A DNA stretch of 64,000 nucleotides, taken from the NCBI RefSeq assembly GCF_000369405.1, contig NZ_KB849994.1, forward strand, positions 431,942 through 495,941, written 5' to 3'. A program made the translations under genes and the position numbers. Each line of letters starts with the position of its first letter. Position 1 is the first letter of the stretch. Under the pieces are notes generated by a model that was given only the letters and a program-made list of their open reading frames with translations, did not search any database and was not told where the DNA came from. The stretch is from Acinetobacter sp. ANC 3929 (GTDB taxonomy: Bacteria > Pseudomonadota > Gammaproteobacteria > Pseudomonadales > Moraxellaceae). Of the stretch, positions 1-9,661 are shown piece after piece.

Positions 1-2518
1 ACTTTCTCAATAACTTGCGTTTCGATCTCATGCTCAACAGCACTGAATAAATCATTTTGCACGCTACTTTGCAAATGTTGATGCTGTTGTTTTTCCAGAA
101 TCTTCAGGCGCTTTTGTGCTTCTTTAATCACATTGGCTGGAATACCTGCCAACTTTGCCACTTGTAAGCCATGACTTTGACTCGCGGGCCCATGTTGAAC
201 TTTATGTAGCAAAATCAGATTACCATTCAGTTCTTGTGCGGTGACGTGATAGTTATCAATACCTGCTTCGCTACCCAGTTCTGTCAATTCAAAATAGTGT
301 GTTGCAAAAAGACAGAGACATTTTACACGTTTGGTTAAATCAACCACACAAGCCCAAGCTAAAGAAAGACCATCATAAGTACTGGTGCCACGACCAACCT
401 CATCCATCAACACTAATGACTGACTGGTTGCATGATGCAAAATTTGTGAAGTTTCAGTCATCTCGACCATAAAGGTTGATTTACCGGTCGATAAATCATC
501 GGCAGAACCGATTCGGGTAAAGATACGGTCAATCGAACCCAGTTTTGCCGATTTAGCTGGTACGAAACTACCGCAATAGGCAAGTAAGCTAATCAACGCG
601 GTTTGACGCATAAAGGTCGATTTACCCCCCATGTTTGGCCCTGTGATGATCGCCATACGATGTTGGGTATCTAAAAAGGTATCATTCGGTGTAAATGGAG
701 CTTTGTTTAAAGCTTCAACCACAGGATGGCGACCTGCCTGAATTTTGATACTGGTTTCAGGTGTATACTCAGGTCTCGCCCAATTGTTGAGTCGAGCTTG
801 ATGTGCGAAGTTTGCGAGCACATCAATATATGCAATCGCAGCACTCATCATCTGTAAATGCGCGATGTTTTGACGTAATTCATCTAACAACGATTCAAAC
901 AACAGCTTTTCGCGGGCGAGGGCACGGGATTCACTGGAAAGAACTTTATCTTCAAAGCCTTTGAGTTCTGGCGTGATATATCGCTCAGCATTTTTGAGGG
1001 TTTGACGACGAATATAGTCGGCCGGTGCTTGTTCTGCTTGTGCACGAGTCAGTTCGATATAATAACCACTGACACGGTTGTAGCCGATTTTCAGGGTATT
1101 GATACCAGTACGTTCACGTTCTTTAATTTCTAAATCTATTAAGAATTGTCCTGCATGATCACGGATTTTCCGTAGCTCATCCAGTTCATCATCATAGCCT
1201 TCTGCAATTACATTGCCATCACGTAATAATACAGGTGGACTCTCAACAATTGCTGCAATCAAATGCTGGTGCAGACTTTTGAAGTCACCCAGTTCTTCAT
1301 CTAATTGGGTTAACAGTTTAGATTGCTGTGTTTTTAAAACAGGCCCGAGTGCATGACGCAAGAATGGAATCTGTGCGCAGGCTTGACGCAGTTGAACCAA
1401 ATCACGTGGACGGGCACTGCCTAAAGCAACTCGACTCAGTACACGTTCAATATCCCCAATTTCTTTGAGCACCAAACGTAATGGTGACTCATGGTAGCCT
1501 TTTAACAATTGCTCGGTTGCATCGAGACGCGCATCTAAAACAGCAGTATCACGAATTGGCTGCATTAAAGTACGGCTCAGTAAGCGTCCGCCCATCGCTG
1601 TTTGGCAATCATTAATCAATTGGAACAGTGATGTACCATGATCAAACAAGGGTTCAATAATCTCTAAATTGCGACGTGTGATTGGATCCAGTGCTATAAA
1701 ATCGGTACTTTGTTCAATCTGAATAGAACGAATATGGGGCAATGCTGTTTTTTGGGTTTCTTTGGCATAGTGAATCAACGCTGCTGCCGCTGCTTTAGCG
1801 AGCGGGACAGGGTCTAATCCAAATCCTGATAAGGTTGATACAGCAAATTGATCACATAAGGTTTTTTGTGCATTGTTTAAATTAAAATCAACATTTGGAC
1901 GCTTGGTAATTGGACAATCTAAATTTTTCTTAATTTGTTCAATAATATTCTTATCAATAAGATCTTCGTCAATCAGGATTTCGCTCGGCATTAAACGTGC
2001 CAGTTCAATCGCAAGCTGTTCTGGTTTATAGTCTTGTTGTTGAACTTTAAAAATACCGGCACTCAAGTCGAGTAAAGCAAAACCAATTTGATTTTGTTGA
2101 ATACACAATGCAACCAGATTTGACGATTGATAGCTACCAAGTAGTGCATCATCAGTTAAGGTTCCTGGCGTTAAGATACGGACAACTTTACGCTCAACAG
2201 GGCCTTTGCCTGTGACTTCACCCACTTGCTCACAGATCGCAACAGTACGGCCAGCTTTGACTAAACGCGCGAGATAACCTTCAGCTGCATGATAAGGTAC
2301 ACCAGCCATTGGAATTGGTTGACCGCTGGCTTTGCCTCGATGCGTGAGGGTAATGCCTAAAAGTTTGGCTGCTAAATGAGCATCTTCAAAGAAAAGTTCA
2401 TAAAAATCGCCCATACGGTAGAACAGCAATGCATGTTGATAGTCTGTTTTGACTTTGAGATACTGCTGCATCATTGGTGTGTGGTTGGAAAGGTCTGCTA
2501 TGCTATTATTATCATTCA
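1..2518 (-). CDS. mutS: DNA mismatch repair ATPase MutS (C-terminus outside window)
   Basis: MutS recognises mismatched bases and starts methyl-independent or -directed mismatch repair with MutL in the cytoplasm. The start codon is at 2518-2516 with AAGGAA at 2534-2529; 839 codons are in the window, so only a short C-terminal tail is missing. The N-terminal mismatch-binding domain begins HTPMMQQYL and has [14 protein letters not shown]; the ABC ATPase Walker [10 protein letters not shown] lies near 620-645. The first ~15 codons ([15 protein letters not shown]), the ribosome site and the promoter appear to be supplied by the neighbouring element, because a second, different mutS start is found at 31158-31081. 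The reading frame is intact, so the protein should be functional, but expression may differ from the parental gene. Confidence 0.96.
2467..2474 (+). other. Left attachment core inside mutS codons
   Basis: TGCATCAT here and at 31106-31113 is a direct repeat at the two ends of the element. On the minus strand it encodes the Met-Met-His/Gln codons of the HTPMM segment of MutS. Flanking bases are similar but diverged, as expected when the element carries its own version of the mutS start. The exact crossover point within the identical bases cannot be read. Confidence 0.7.
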
Positions 2519-2548
2519 TTGTTATTAATTCCTTTATTTTCAATATTT

Positions 2549-2559
2549 TTAATAGTATA
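2549..2559 (-). promoter_or_regulatory. Candidate island-supplied promoter -10 element for mutS
   Basis: On the minus strand a TATACT hexamer lies at 2559-2554, about 35 bases before the mutS start. The only -35-like match, TTCGGA 16 bases upstream, is weak. The site is inside the element, so mutS transcription would start from element DNA. Inference from sequence only. Confidence 0.4.
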
Positions 2560-2582
2560 TGACATAAACAGGATATCCGAAG

Positions 2583-2648
2583 GTGTAGGAGAAAATCTAA
2601 GTAAATACAGCCTAAGCTAAAACATTAGTGTAGGTTTTAGTGTAGGTT
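2583..2648 (+). repeat. Left-end integrase arm-type repeats (GTGTAGG)
   Basis: GTGTAGGTT occurs at 2628-2636 and 2640-2648 with a 12-base period, and a partial copy GTGTAGGAG is at 2583-2591. The same 9-mer occurs twice at the right end (31007, 31036). All copies are in the same direction. Clustering just inside both cores suits arm-type binding sites of the tyrosine integrase; this role is inferred. Confidence 0.55.
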
Positions 2649-2743
2649 ATTTTAGTTTAAACTAGCCATCATTCCTTATCAATATTGGAAAATGGACAGC
2701 TTGAAAGGATAACAAATAATTCAATCTTCTTGTGAGGTTTAAA

Positions 2744-4099
2744 GTGGTTCGCTCAATAGATCAACAAACGCCAATAAAAAAAGCACTTTCAGCCAAAGCC
2801 ATTGAGAAGATGAAAATTGGTGATCCTGACAAGGCAGATATTGGGGAATATGTAGGGCTACGGGTACATTGCGGAAAAACAGGAATGAAGACTTTTTTCT
2901 ACCGTTACCGTAGCCCTATGGATGATTCAATTAAACAATACAAGATAGGAACTTTCCCTCAAGTTACATTGGCTGAGGCAAGGATTGAACTCACTCGTTT
3001 AAAAGCTGAAAGGAATCAGGGGATTTGTCCAAAACATAAAAAAGAGCAGGAAAAGCTTCAACAACAGATTGAACAGGAGCTTGCACAAAAAGATATGTCT
3101 CAACTCACTGTGTCTCAGATGATAGAGATGTATTTGACTGAAGTGATTGAAGATCACTGGATTACTGATCCTCGAACAGGGGAAAGGAAAAAGGTTTTGG
3201 GGGTGCGAAAGCCTAAAGGTCAATCTGAAACACGACGAACTCTGTATGGCGATGCGGTACGGGTTTTGGGAAATCGGGTTGCTTTGGAGGTAACTAGAAA
3301 GGATGTGGTGGCTTTAACCAAAGAGATTATTGATCGTGGTTCTAATGTGCAGGCTGGACGGGTATTGTCCGAATTAACATTGGCTTATGAATATGCCATC
3401 GGGTTAGAGCGATTTCCTGCCAATTTTGCCAATCCTGCCTTATTAGCAAAAATGAGTATTAAGCAGTCAAGGCTGAAAGTAACTTGTAAAAAGGGTACAC
3501 GAGTTTTAAATGATCAGGAATTAAAACGTGTATTGGCTTGGTTGCCCACATCCGGATTTACAACCCATCAAAAACATATCCTTTATTTAACGTTGTGGAC
3601 AGGTTGCCGTACTGGAGAATTGTGTGATGCACAATGGAGCGATTTTGATTTAGATCAAGGTATATGGCATCTAAAAGCTTCAAAAAATAGCACTGAGCGT
3701 TATGTTCAGTTATCAACCCAATGCGTTAATTTCTTATACACATTCTACAAACCTGATCAGAAATATTTATTCGCTTCGAGTCGAACAGGGCTTCCTATTC
3801 AGCAAAAGTCTTTGAGTGAAATGAAATGGCAACTGAAGAATCCAGAGAAAGTTCAAACGAAATATCGTCCTGAGCAACTTTGGTTAGAAAATATGGATGA
3901 TTGGAATCCACATGATTTACGGCGGACGGTTAGAACAGGATTGTCTAGGTTAGGCTGTCCTACAGATATTGCAGAAGCAGTTCTAGGGCATTCCAAAAAG
4001 GGAATTGAGGGAACGTACAATCTGCATAATTATGAAGCGGAATGTGCGGAGTGGTTGAAGAAATGGGCGGATCATTTGGATAGCATTAGAAAGAGGTAA
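2744..4099 (+). CDS. Tyrosine recombinase integrase (DUF4102 arm-binding, P4-like)
   Basis: This site-specific recombinase probably integrates and excises the 28.6-kb element at mutS. A DUF4102-type arm-binding region occupies the N-terminus (ALSAKAIEKMK, KYRYRSP-like and IGTFPQVTLAEAR segments), followed by a core-binding region and a catalytic domain. Catalytic residues are visible: Arg289 in TGCRTGE, the HDLRR box near 390, GHS near 415, and the Tyr425 nucleophile in GTYN. The frame is open from GTG 2732, but GTG 2744 has GAGG at 2734-2737 with a six-base spacer and is preferred. It reads into the element, away from mutS, as the first cargo gene. A strong terminator follows. Target choice, a protein gene start rather than a tRNA, is notable for this family. 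Confidence 0.93.
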   Translation: MVRSIDQQTPIKKALSAKAIEKMKIGDPDKADIGEYVGLRVHCGKTGMKTFFYRYRSPMDDSIKQYKIGTFPQVTLAEARIELTRLKAERNQGICPKHKKEQEKLQQQIEQELAQKDMSQLTVSQMIEMYLTEVIEDHWITDPRTGERKKVLGVRKPKGQSETRRTLYGDAVRVLGNRVALEVTRKDVVALTKEIIDRGSNVQAGRVLSELTLAYEYAIGLERFPANFANPALLAKMSIKQSRLKVTCKKGTRVLNDQELKRVLAWLPTSGFTTHQKHILYLTLWTGCRTGELCDAQWSDFDLDQGIWHLKASKNSTERYVQLSTQCVNFLYTFYKPDQKYLFASSRTGLPIQQKSLSEMKWQLKNPEKVQTKYRPEQLWLENMDDWNPHDLRRTVRTGLSRLGCPTDIAEAVLGHSKKGIEGTYNLHNYEAECAEWLKKWADHLDSIRKR

Positions 4100-4158
4100 C
4101 CCCTTGATAGAGGATTGTCGGCAATCTCGGTCTTTGCCAAACACTAAAAAACTCTTGA

Positions 4159-4186
4159 AGCCCTTGTATATACAAGGGCTTTTTTA
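4159..4186 (+). terminator. Rho-independent terminator after integrase
   Basis: A 22-base perfect palindrome starting AGCCCTTGTA is followed by a run of T. It lies 60 bases after the integrase stop. The remaining bases up to 4365 are AT-rich and hold no gene I can see. Confidence 0.8.
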
Positions 4187-4365
4187 TACAAAAAATAGTT
4201 GTAAAATTTGTATATATTTGAAAATTTTTGATTATTTAAACTTATTAAATATTGAATAAAATAGAAGTCTTAAATTTAATTTATTTTTGAGAATTTTTAG
4301 GTTCTAAACTTGTATTTTAGAATAATTCTAATATATTTAAATCAATTGGTTAATGAGTTTTTGAT

Positions 4366-5190
4366 ATGGATTTTAATACAAAAATTAGAATTGAGAATTT
4401 TGATTTTATTGAACAGCTAAAAAATCTTTATTTAGATATTAAACTCACTGGTAACGGCGAGGAACAATTTTTAAATTTTCAAGATGCTCTTAATGTTTAT
4501 CAGTTATTGGATAGAACAATGCCTGTACTCGTTTCGAGTTATGATGGAAGTGATGAGAGCCTAGAGAAATGTTTTGAAGATGAGCGAGTAGAAAAGCTGA
4601 TCAGTGCTATAAAAAATGTAAAAATTTTCCCAAATACGAATTTGTATAAGATCAATCAAAATTATTTCTATGAATATAGAACTTTTTTAGAATTTGCCTC
4701 TCAGGTGCGTTCTAAAAAAACTCTAAAGGTAGCTAATGGTAATATTCTTTTATTTGATGAAACACAGGAATGTTGGAATTTTTCGGAAAGAAACTATGCA
4801 AAAGAATTTTTAAAAGCATATATTTCTGAGCGGTATAAAAATCATCTAGAAGGATCAAATTCATCCAGCAGTAAAAAAAGACTTAGTGATAAACAGGATA
4901 AGGAGATTGAAAAACTACAACTTAGATTTGAGCAAGATACTGCTTCACTACTTGTCGCTACAGGCATGCTTTATGTTGTAGCTGTCAAAGTCAGCTTTAA
5001 AGATTTAACAGGTGATCCTGAAAAATTTAAGATGCTTAGTGAAGTAATAAATATTTTGATAGGAAATTTGGAAAATATAAAAAGTATTGTTCAGATACGC
5101 TACTTACCATTCTACAATGCAAATGGTCATTCAGAATATTTTGTGATTTTTTTGGTTCAATCACCAATACCGCTTGATGAAGAAGATTGA
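4366..5190 (+). pseudogene. N-terminal part of an unknown gene split by IS insertion
   Basis: This 274-codon frame begins at ATG 4366 and ends at a TGA made of the first three bases of the left IS copy (5188-5190). Removing the IS and one GAT target duplication joins codon GAT at 5185-5187 to TTT at 6465 in the same frame, continuing into the segment before the second IS. The original protein was therefore at least about 479 residues. It is rich in Lys, Glu and aromatic residues, with a Ser/Lys-rich linker near residues 160-175; I do not recognise a family. Its place directly after the integrase suggests an element maintenance or cargo gene, but this is inference. Confidence 0.75.
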
Positions 5191-5229
5191 TATACGCTGA
5201 ATTATCAGGAGACTTTCCCTTGGGAGATT

Positions 5230-6084
5230 CTAGGCAGCCAACTTATAAAAGTCTTCGGCCATTTGATTTGGTGTCTTAAAACCCAAACCCTTTTGAATTC
5301 TTCGATGATTATAAAATAACTCAATGTATTTTATAATATCTGCTTTGGCTTCTTCTCTAGTTTGATAGTTGTAATGATGAACTAACTCATTTTTCAATAT
5401 TCCCCAAAAGCTTTCAATCGGTGCATTATCGTAACAGTCTCCGCGCTTGCTCATTGAACCTTGAAAACCATATTGCTCAAGTATATTTCGATATTCATGG
5501 CTGCAATATTGACTTCCTCTGTCTGAATGCACAATCAGTTCTTTGGTTGGTTTTTGATTGTGAATAGCCATATTTAGCGCATTACAAACAAGCTGTGTTG
5601 TCATGCGCTCATTTAAGCTATAGCCAACCACTTGCTTCGTGTAAAGGTCTTTTACCGCTGCTAAATACAGCCATCCTTCAACAGTCCATATGTACGTAAT
5701 ATCACTTGACCATGCTTGATTTGGTCTAGTCATTGAGAATTGTTGCTCCAGCAGGTTTTCATAGATCGCTCGATTATGGTCACTATTCGTAGTCCTTTTA
5801 AAACGCTTGTGTCGCTTACAATACAGGTGGTTCAGCGCTTTTATCTGACGTACAGCGTACATACTCATTTTTATACCCTGAGCTTGTAAGTATTTGGTTA
5901 ATCGAATATAACCATAGCTCTGCCTTGTCTCCTCATGGGCTATTTTCACCAATATCGTCTGTTGATTTCGTTGAATCGTTCTTTTGCTCACGCCTCTCTT
6001 GAGCCAATCATAAAAACATGAAACTGAAACATGAAGTAATCGAGCCATTAAGGTAATTGGAAAAGAATATCTTTTTTGTTTCAT
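5230..6084 (-). CDS. IS3-family transposase OrfB (DDE integrase), copy 1
   Basis: The 284-residue protein is the catalytic part of the IS3-family transposase, which excises and inserts the element as a circle intermediate. It has an N-terminal HTH_21-like region (LARLLHVSVSCFYDWL) and an rve integrase domain with the DDE residues in SSDITYIW, VHSDRGSQY and the Glu of APIESFWGILKNE, followed by YNHRRIQKGL. It lies 11 bases after orfA and is most likely made as an OrfAB fusion by -1 slippage at A6G in the end of orfA. No defects were seen. Confidence 0.95.
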   Translation of the reverse strand: MKQKRYSFPITLMARLLHVSVSCFYDWLKRGVSKRTIQRNQQTILVKIAHEETRQSYGYIRLTKYLQAQGIKMSMYAVRQIKALNHLYCKRHKRFKRTTNSDHNRAIYENLLEQQFSMTRPNQAWSSDITYIWTVEGWLYLAAVKDLYTKQVVGYSLNERMTTQLVCNALNMAIHNQKPTKELIVHSDRGSQYCSHEYRNILEQYGFQGSMSKRGDCYDNAPIESFWGILKNELVHHYNYQTREEAKADIIKYIELFYNHRRIQKGLGFKTPNQMAEDFYKLAA

Positions 6085-6095
6085 ATAGGCGTACC

Positions 6096-6395
6096 TTACT
6101 GACTTTCTTTGGCAAAGTACGCTGCTGCCTTTTTTAAAAATTCACGTTCCATTTCAGCTATTTTGAGCTGTTGTTTGAGTTTTTTATTTTCTTCGAGTAG
6201 AGCGTTTAGATCAGGTGAATACTGTTTTGTACCTGCTAAAGTTCCAGCCTTTGCTTTGGTATTCCAATTTGAAAGAGTTTGCATTGAAATGCTAAGTTGT
6301 CTAGCTGTTTCCGAGACATTGCCTTGATTGGCTTCAATTAATTTGATGGCTTCAGCTTTAAATTCTGTGGTGTAAGTCTTGTGTTTCTTGCTCAT
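6096..6395 (-). CDS. IS3-family transposase OrfA (HTH), copy 1
   Basis: This 99-residue DNA-binding subunit has a helix-turn-helix (TEFKAEAIKLIEANQGNVSE, then TARQLSISMQTLSNW) and a leucine-zipper-like C-terminal helix (LLEENKKLKQQLKIAEMERE). It binds the IS ends and, as the N-terminal part of OrfAB, directs transposition. Its sequence matches the second copy residue for residue. Confidence 0.94.
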   Translation of the reverse strand: MSKKHKTYTTEFKAEAIKLIEANQGNVSETARQLSISMQTLSNWNTKAKAGTLAGTKQYSPDLNALLEENKKLKQQLKIAEMEREFLKKAAAYFAKESQ

Positions 6396-6461
6396 GGTAA
6401 ACTCCTGATGAGTGTGTTTAGTTTACCAAGTTAAAACCTCCTGTTTTTTCAGCACACATCA

Positions 6462-7124
6462 GATTTTATAAGACAAATAAAAAGCGAATTAGAAAAAGCG
6501 GTTGTGCTACTTGAAAAAAAGAATTTGATGCTAGGTGTAGACTGTCAAAATCTAAACAATAACTTTAGACAGACTACCTTGACACCATTTCAAGAAAAGA
6601 ATTTCATTCTTGTGAATGCTTTGTATGATTCAAATGAAATTGTAAAAAAATGGTTCTTTGATTTTCTATATCAATTAGAAAGATTTGGATGTTTATCAAA
6701 TCAACATATATCCCCTACATCGATTGCTGAACTATACGTTGATCGGAGGCATTCCAAAAGTAAGTCTTTAGAAATAACTCATATCATGGGCTTAAAAACT
6801 CAGCAGTTTCAAACACTCTTATCTTTGGATCTAACAGCTAGAATAAAGTTTATCTGGAAGTTGGATCATTTATCACCACAGGCAAAAACGTATATCCAGC
6901 AAGTATCCATGATATATCGAGAGCAATTTGCTGTATGGGGTTTTGAGTATTACTACGATTTGGCAATTCAACTTGAAATTTTTATCTTGTCTTTACGTGA
7001 AAGTCCATTTAATGCTTTTAGTCCCATACTTGAGGTAACACGAAAAAGACCTAGGCAGGCGATAGATTTTGAAAGAACAATGATGTGTGCTGAAAAAACA
7101 GGAGGTTTTAACTTGGTAAACTAA
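6462..7124 (+). pseudogene. Central part of the IS-split unknown gene
   Basis: Between the two IS copies lies the continuation of the gene that starts at 4366. The frame from 6465 (TTT ATA AGA CAA) runs through a GTG at 6504 and reaches the second IS at 7081, where bases of the IS add about 14 foreign codons ending at 7124. The segment contains WFFDFLYQLERFG and YYYDLAIQLEIFILSLRE. The 3' end of the gene is missing to the right of copy 2. No family was recognised and any product is probably non-functional. Confidence 0.7.
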
Positions 7125-7146
7125 ACACACTCATCAGGAGTTTACC

Positions 7147-7446
7147 ATGAGCAAGAAACACAAGACTTACACCACAGAATTTAAAGCTGAAGCCATCAAA
7201 TTAATTGAAGCCAATCAAGGCAATGTCTCGGAAACAGCTAGACAACTTAGCATTTCAATGCAAACTCTTTCAAATTGGAATACCAAAGCAAAGGCTGGAA
7301 CTTTAGCAGGTACAAAACAGTATTCACCTGATCTAAACGCTCTACTCGAAGAAAATAAAAAACTCAAACAACAGCTCAAAATAGCTGAAATGGAACGTGA
7401 ATTTTTAAAAAAGGCAGCAGCGTACTTTGCCAAAGAAAGTCAGTAA
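7147..7446 (+). CDS. IS3-family transposase OrfA (HTH), copy 2
   Basis: This protein is identical to the OrfA of copy 1: helix-turn-helix followed by a zipper-like helix, 99 residues. A slippery heptamer AAAAAAG lies at 7407-7413. The -1 frame is open from there to the orfB ATG at 7458, so programmed frameshifting to an OrfAB fusion is well supported by the sequence. Confidence 0.94.
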   Translation: MSKKHKTYTTEFKAEAIKLIEANQGNVSETARQLSISMQTLSNWNTKAKAGTLAGTKQYSPDLNALLEENKKLKQQLKIAEMEREFLKKAAAYFAKESQ

Positions 7447-7457
7447 GGTACGCCTAT

Positions 7458-8312
7458 ATGAAACAAAAAAGATATTCTTTTCCAATTACCTTAATGGCTC
7501 GATTACTTCATGTTTCAGTTTCATGTTTTTATGATTGGCTCAAGAGAGGCGTGAGCAAAAGAACGATTCAACGAAATCAACAGACGATATTGGTGAAAAT
7601 AGCCCATGAGGAGACAAGGCAGAGCTATGGTTATATTCGATTAACCAAATACTTACAAGCTCAGGGTATAAAAATGAGTATGTACGCTGTACGTCAGATA
7701 AAAGCGCTGAACCACCTGTATTGTAAGCGACACAAGCGTTTTAAAAGGACTACGAATAGTGACCATAATCGAGCGATCTATGAAAACCTGCTGGAGCAAC
7801 AATTCTCAATGACTAGACCAAATCAAGCATGGTCAAGTGATATTACGTACATATGGACTGTTGAAGGATGGCTGTATTTAGCAGCGGTAAAAGACCTTTA
7901 CACGAAGCAAGTGGTTGGCTATAGCTTAAATGAGCGCATGACAACACAGCTTGTTTGTAATGCGCTAAATATGGCTATTCACAATCAAAAACCAACCAAA
8001 GAACTGATTGTGCATTCAGACAGAGGAAGTCAATATTGCAGCCATGAATATCGAAATATACTTGAGCAATATGGTTTTCAAGGTTCAATGAGCAAGCGCG
8101 GAGACTGTTACGATAATGCACCGATTGAAAGCTTTTGGGGAATATTGAAAAATGAGTTAGTTCATCATTACAACTATCAAACTAGAGAAGAAGCCAAAGC
8201 AGATATTATAAAATACATTGAGTTATTTTATAATCATCGAAGAATTCAAAAGGGTTTGGGTTTTAAGACACCAAATCAAATGGCCGAAGACTTTTATAAG
8301 TTGGCTGCCTAG
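7458..8312 (+). CDS. IS3-family transposase OrfB (DDE integrase), copy 2
   Basis: The 284-residue protein is identical to OrfB of copy 1 and carries the complete DDE set (SSDITY, VHSDRGSQ, APIESFWG). It starts at ATG 7458, 11 bases after the orfA stop, in the frame reached by -1 slippage at 7407-7413. The identity of the two copies suggests that the second insertion is recent. Confidence 0.95.
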   Translation: MKQKRYSFPITLMARLLHVSVSCFYDWLKRGVSKRTIQRNQQTILVKIAHEETRQSYGYIRLTKYLQAQGIKMSMYAVRQIKALNHLYCKRHKRFKRTTNSDHNRAIYENLLEQQFSMTRPNQAWSSDITYIWTVEGWLYLAAVKDLYTKQVVGYSLNERMTTQLVCNALNMAIHNQKPTKELIVHSDRGSQYCSHEYRNILEQYGFQGSMSKRGDCYDNAPIESFWGILKNELVHHYNYQTREEAKADIIKYIELFYNHRRIQKGLGFKTPNQMAEDFYKLAA

Positions 8313-8417
8313 AATCTCCCAAGGGAAAGTCTCCTGATAATTCAGCGTATATCATGTTGTTCTCGCCCCGCGATAAAGATATTTCCAATAGATGCCATTT
8401 TCTAACCCTAAATTTTA

Positions 8418-8436
8418 ATTAATGATAATGATCATG
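8418..8436 (+). promoter_or_regulatory. Fur-box-like sequence
   Basis: The 19 bases containing AATGATAATGAT match 14 of 19 positions of the classical Fur consensus by my count. It lies 155 bases before the DUF932 gene in the 236-base stretch between the IS and that gene, which otherwise holds no ORF. A Fur role for a mobile-element gene would be unusual, so this may be chance in AT-rich DNA. Confidence 0.25.
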
Positions 8437-8555
8437 CCTAAGAGAGATCACATTTTTTGTATGGTTTTGGGAATAGCATAATATGCAATCTAATTGAGAG
8501 CTATAACTCTATGTGTTTATTATTATGATTCAAAATAATATCAAATACATATTAC

Positions 8556-8582
8556 CTCCATGAACAATCAATTTTCGTGGAG
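8556..8582 (+). promoter_or_regulatory. Hairpin masking the ribosome site of the DUF932 gene
   Basis: CTCCATGAA (8556-8564) can pair with TTCGTGGAG (8574-8582) over nine positions with one G-U pair and a nine-base loop. The 3' arm contains the GGAG Shine-Dalgarno of the gene starting at 8591. This would repress translation until melted or bound. Structure is read by eye; function is inferred. Confidence 0.45.
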
Positions 8583-8590
8583 TAATTTAT

Positions 8591-9637
8591 ATGGCACATT
8601 TAGTTGAAACAATGGCATTTGTTGGACAAACCCCTTGGCATGGTTTAGGTAATCAACTCACCCCAAATCAACCGATTGAAGTCTGGGCACAACAAGCAGG
8701 AATGGATTGGCGTATTGAATCTTCTGACGTTAGTTATATGGCTCAGAATGAAAAAGGTCAGAGTATTATTATGCCTTTTGAAGAACAACGGGTTTTGTAT
8801 CGATCTGATACCCATGCACCGTTATCTGTGGTTAGCCAACGTTTTCAGGAGGTACAACCGAGTTCTATCTTGGAGTTCTATCGAGACCTCACTGAACAAT
8901 CAGGCTTTGAGTTAGAAACTGCTGGTGTACTTAAAGGCGGCAAGAAGTTCTGGGCATTGGCTCGGACAGGGCAGACCACAGCTTTAAAAGGCAAGGATGT
9001 CAGTAATGGCTATATTTTATTAGCAACAGCTTGTGATGGAACCCTAGCTACAACAGCTCAATTCACTTCAATTCGAGTAGTGTGTAATAACACGTTGGCA
9101 ATTGCCCTAAAAGCACAGAATGGTGCAGGCGTTGTTAAAGTTCCGCACAGTACCAAGTTTGATGCAGAAAAAGTGAAACAGCAATTAGATATTTCAGTCC
9201 GTACATGGGATGAGCATATGTATGAGATGAAACAATTGAGCCAACGGAAAGTAACACAGCAGGAAGCAGCAGCTTACTTTGATGCGGTATTTAACAATAC
9301 TAATCTAAGTATTGCGGAGCAGGATGAAAGCATAATTCAATTCTACCGTAATACTGCGATGTCTAATCAACCGAGCTTACCTCGATCAGATAGTAAAACT
9401 GAACCGAATGGACGAGCCATGTCTAAAGTCATGACGATGTTTAACGGGCATGGTCGTGGGGCGGAACTGAGCTCTTCCAAAGACACAGCCTATGGATTGC
9501 TCTGCGCCATTACAGAATTTTGTGATCATGAACGACGAGCCATGAGTACCGACCATCGATTGGATTCTGCTTGGTTTGGTATGGGGGCAGTTATTAAGCA
9601 ACGTGGTTTGGAACAAGCGTTAAGAATGGTAGCTTAA
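8591..9637 (+). CDS. DUF932 phage/plasmid-related protein
   Basis: This 348-residue protein belongs to the DUF932 (TIGR03299-like) family found on phages, plasmids and integrative elements; its biochemical role is not established. The typical start (MAHLVETMAFVGQTPWHGLG) and the SIRVVCNNTLAIAL segment are present. It precedes a YqaJ-type exonuclease gene, an arrangement common on mobile elements and suggesting a role in DNA recombination or replication of the element. GGAG at 8579-8582 is the ribosome site and sits in a hairpin. A strong terminator follows the gene, so it is probably a separate transcription unit from the exonuclease. Confidence 0.88.
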   Translation: MAHLVETMAFVGQTPWHGLGNQLTPNQPIEVWAQQAGMDWRIESSDVSYMAQNEKGQSIIMPFEEQRVLYRSDTHAPLSVVSQRFQEVQPSSILEFYRDLTEQSGFELETAGVLKGGKKFWALARTGQTTALKGKDVSNGYILLATACDGTLATTAQFTSIRVVCNNTLAIALKAQNGAGVVKVPHSTKFDAEKVKQQLDISVRTWDEHMYEMKQLSQRKVTQQEAAAYFDAVFNNTNLSIAEQDESIIQFYRNTAMSNQPSLPRSDSKTEPNGRAMSKVMTMFNGHGRGAELSSSKDTAYGLLCAITEFCDHERRAMSTDHRLDSAWFGMGAVIKQRGLEQALRMVA

Positions 9638-9661
9638 ATTCAACTCAACATATGTAAGGAT

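Larger units (their letters stand above)
5188..6461 (-). mobile_element. IS3-family insertion sequence, copy 1 (1274 bp)
   Basis: Ends are TGATGTGTGCTGAAAAAACA (transposase 5' side, at 6461) and TGATATACGCTGAATTATCA (at 5188), imperfect inverted repeats that share TGAT, GCTGAA and CAGGAG. A 3-bp target duplication GAT flanks it (5185-5187 and 6462-6464), the usual size for this family. It appears identical to the copy at 7081-8354 in inverted orientation. It splits the gene starting at 4366. Confidence 0.95.
7081..8354 (+). mobile_element. IS3-family insertion sequence, copy 2 (1274 bp, inverted relative to copy 1)
   Basis: Both length and end sequences equal copy 1, but orientation is opposite. 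The flanks are CAA at 7078-7080 and TGT at 8355-8357, so there is no 3-bp target duplication. This fits an IS-mediated deletion of the DNA to its right, which would also explain why the 3' end of the interrupted gene is absent. Confidence 0.95.

Noticed and set aside
5188-8354. Composite transposon bounded by the two IS copies
   Set aside because: The segment between them is the continuation of the gene to the left, so the IS copies are two separate insertions rather than a mobile unit with cargo.
5188-8354. Inversion of the middle segment by recombination between the IS copies
   Set aside because: The GAT duplication and the reading frame across the left IS are in the original order.
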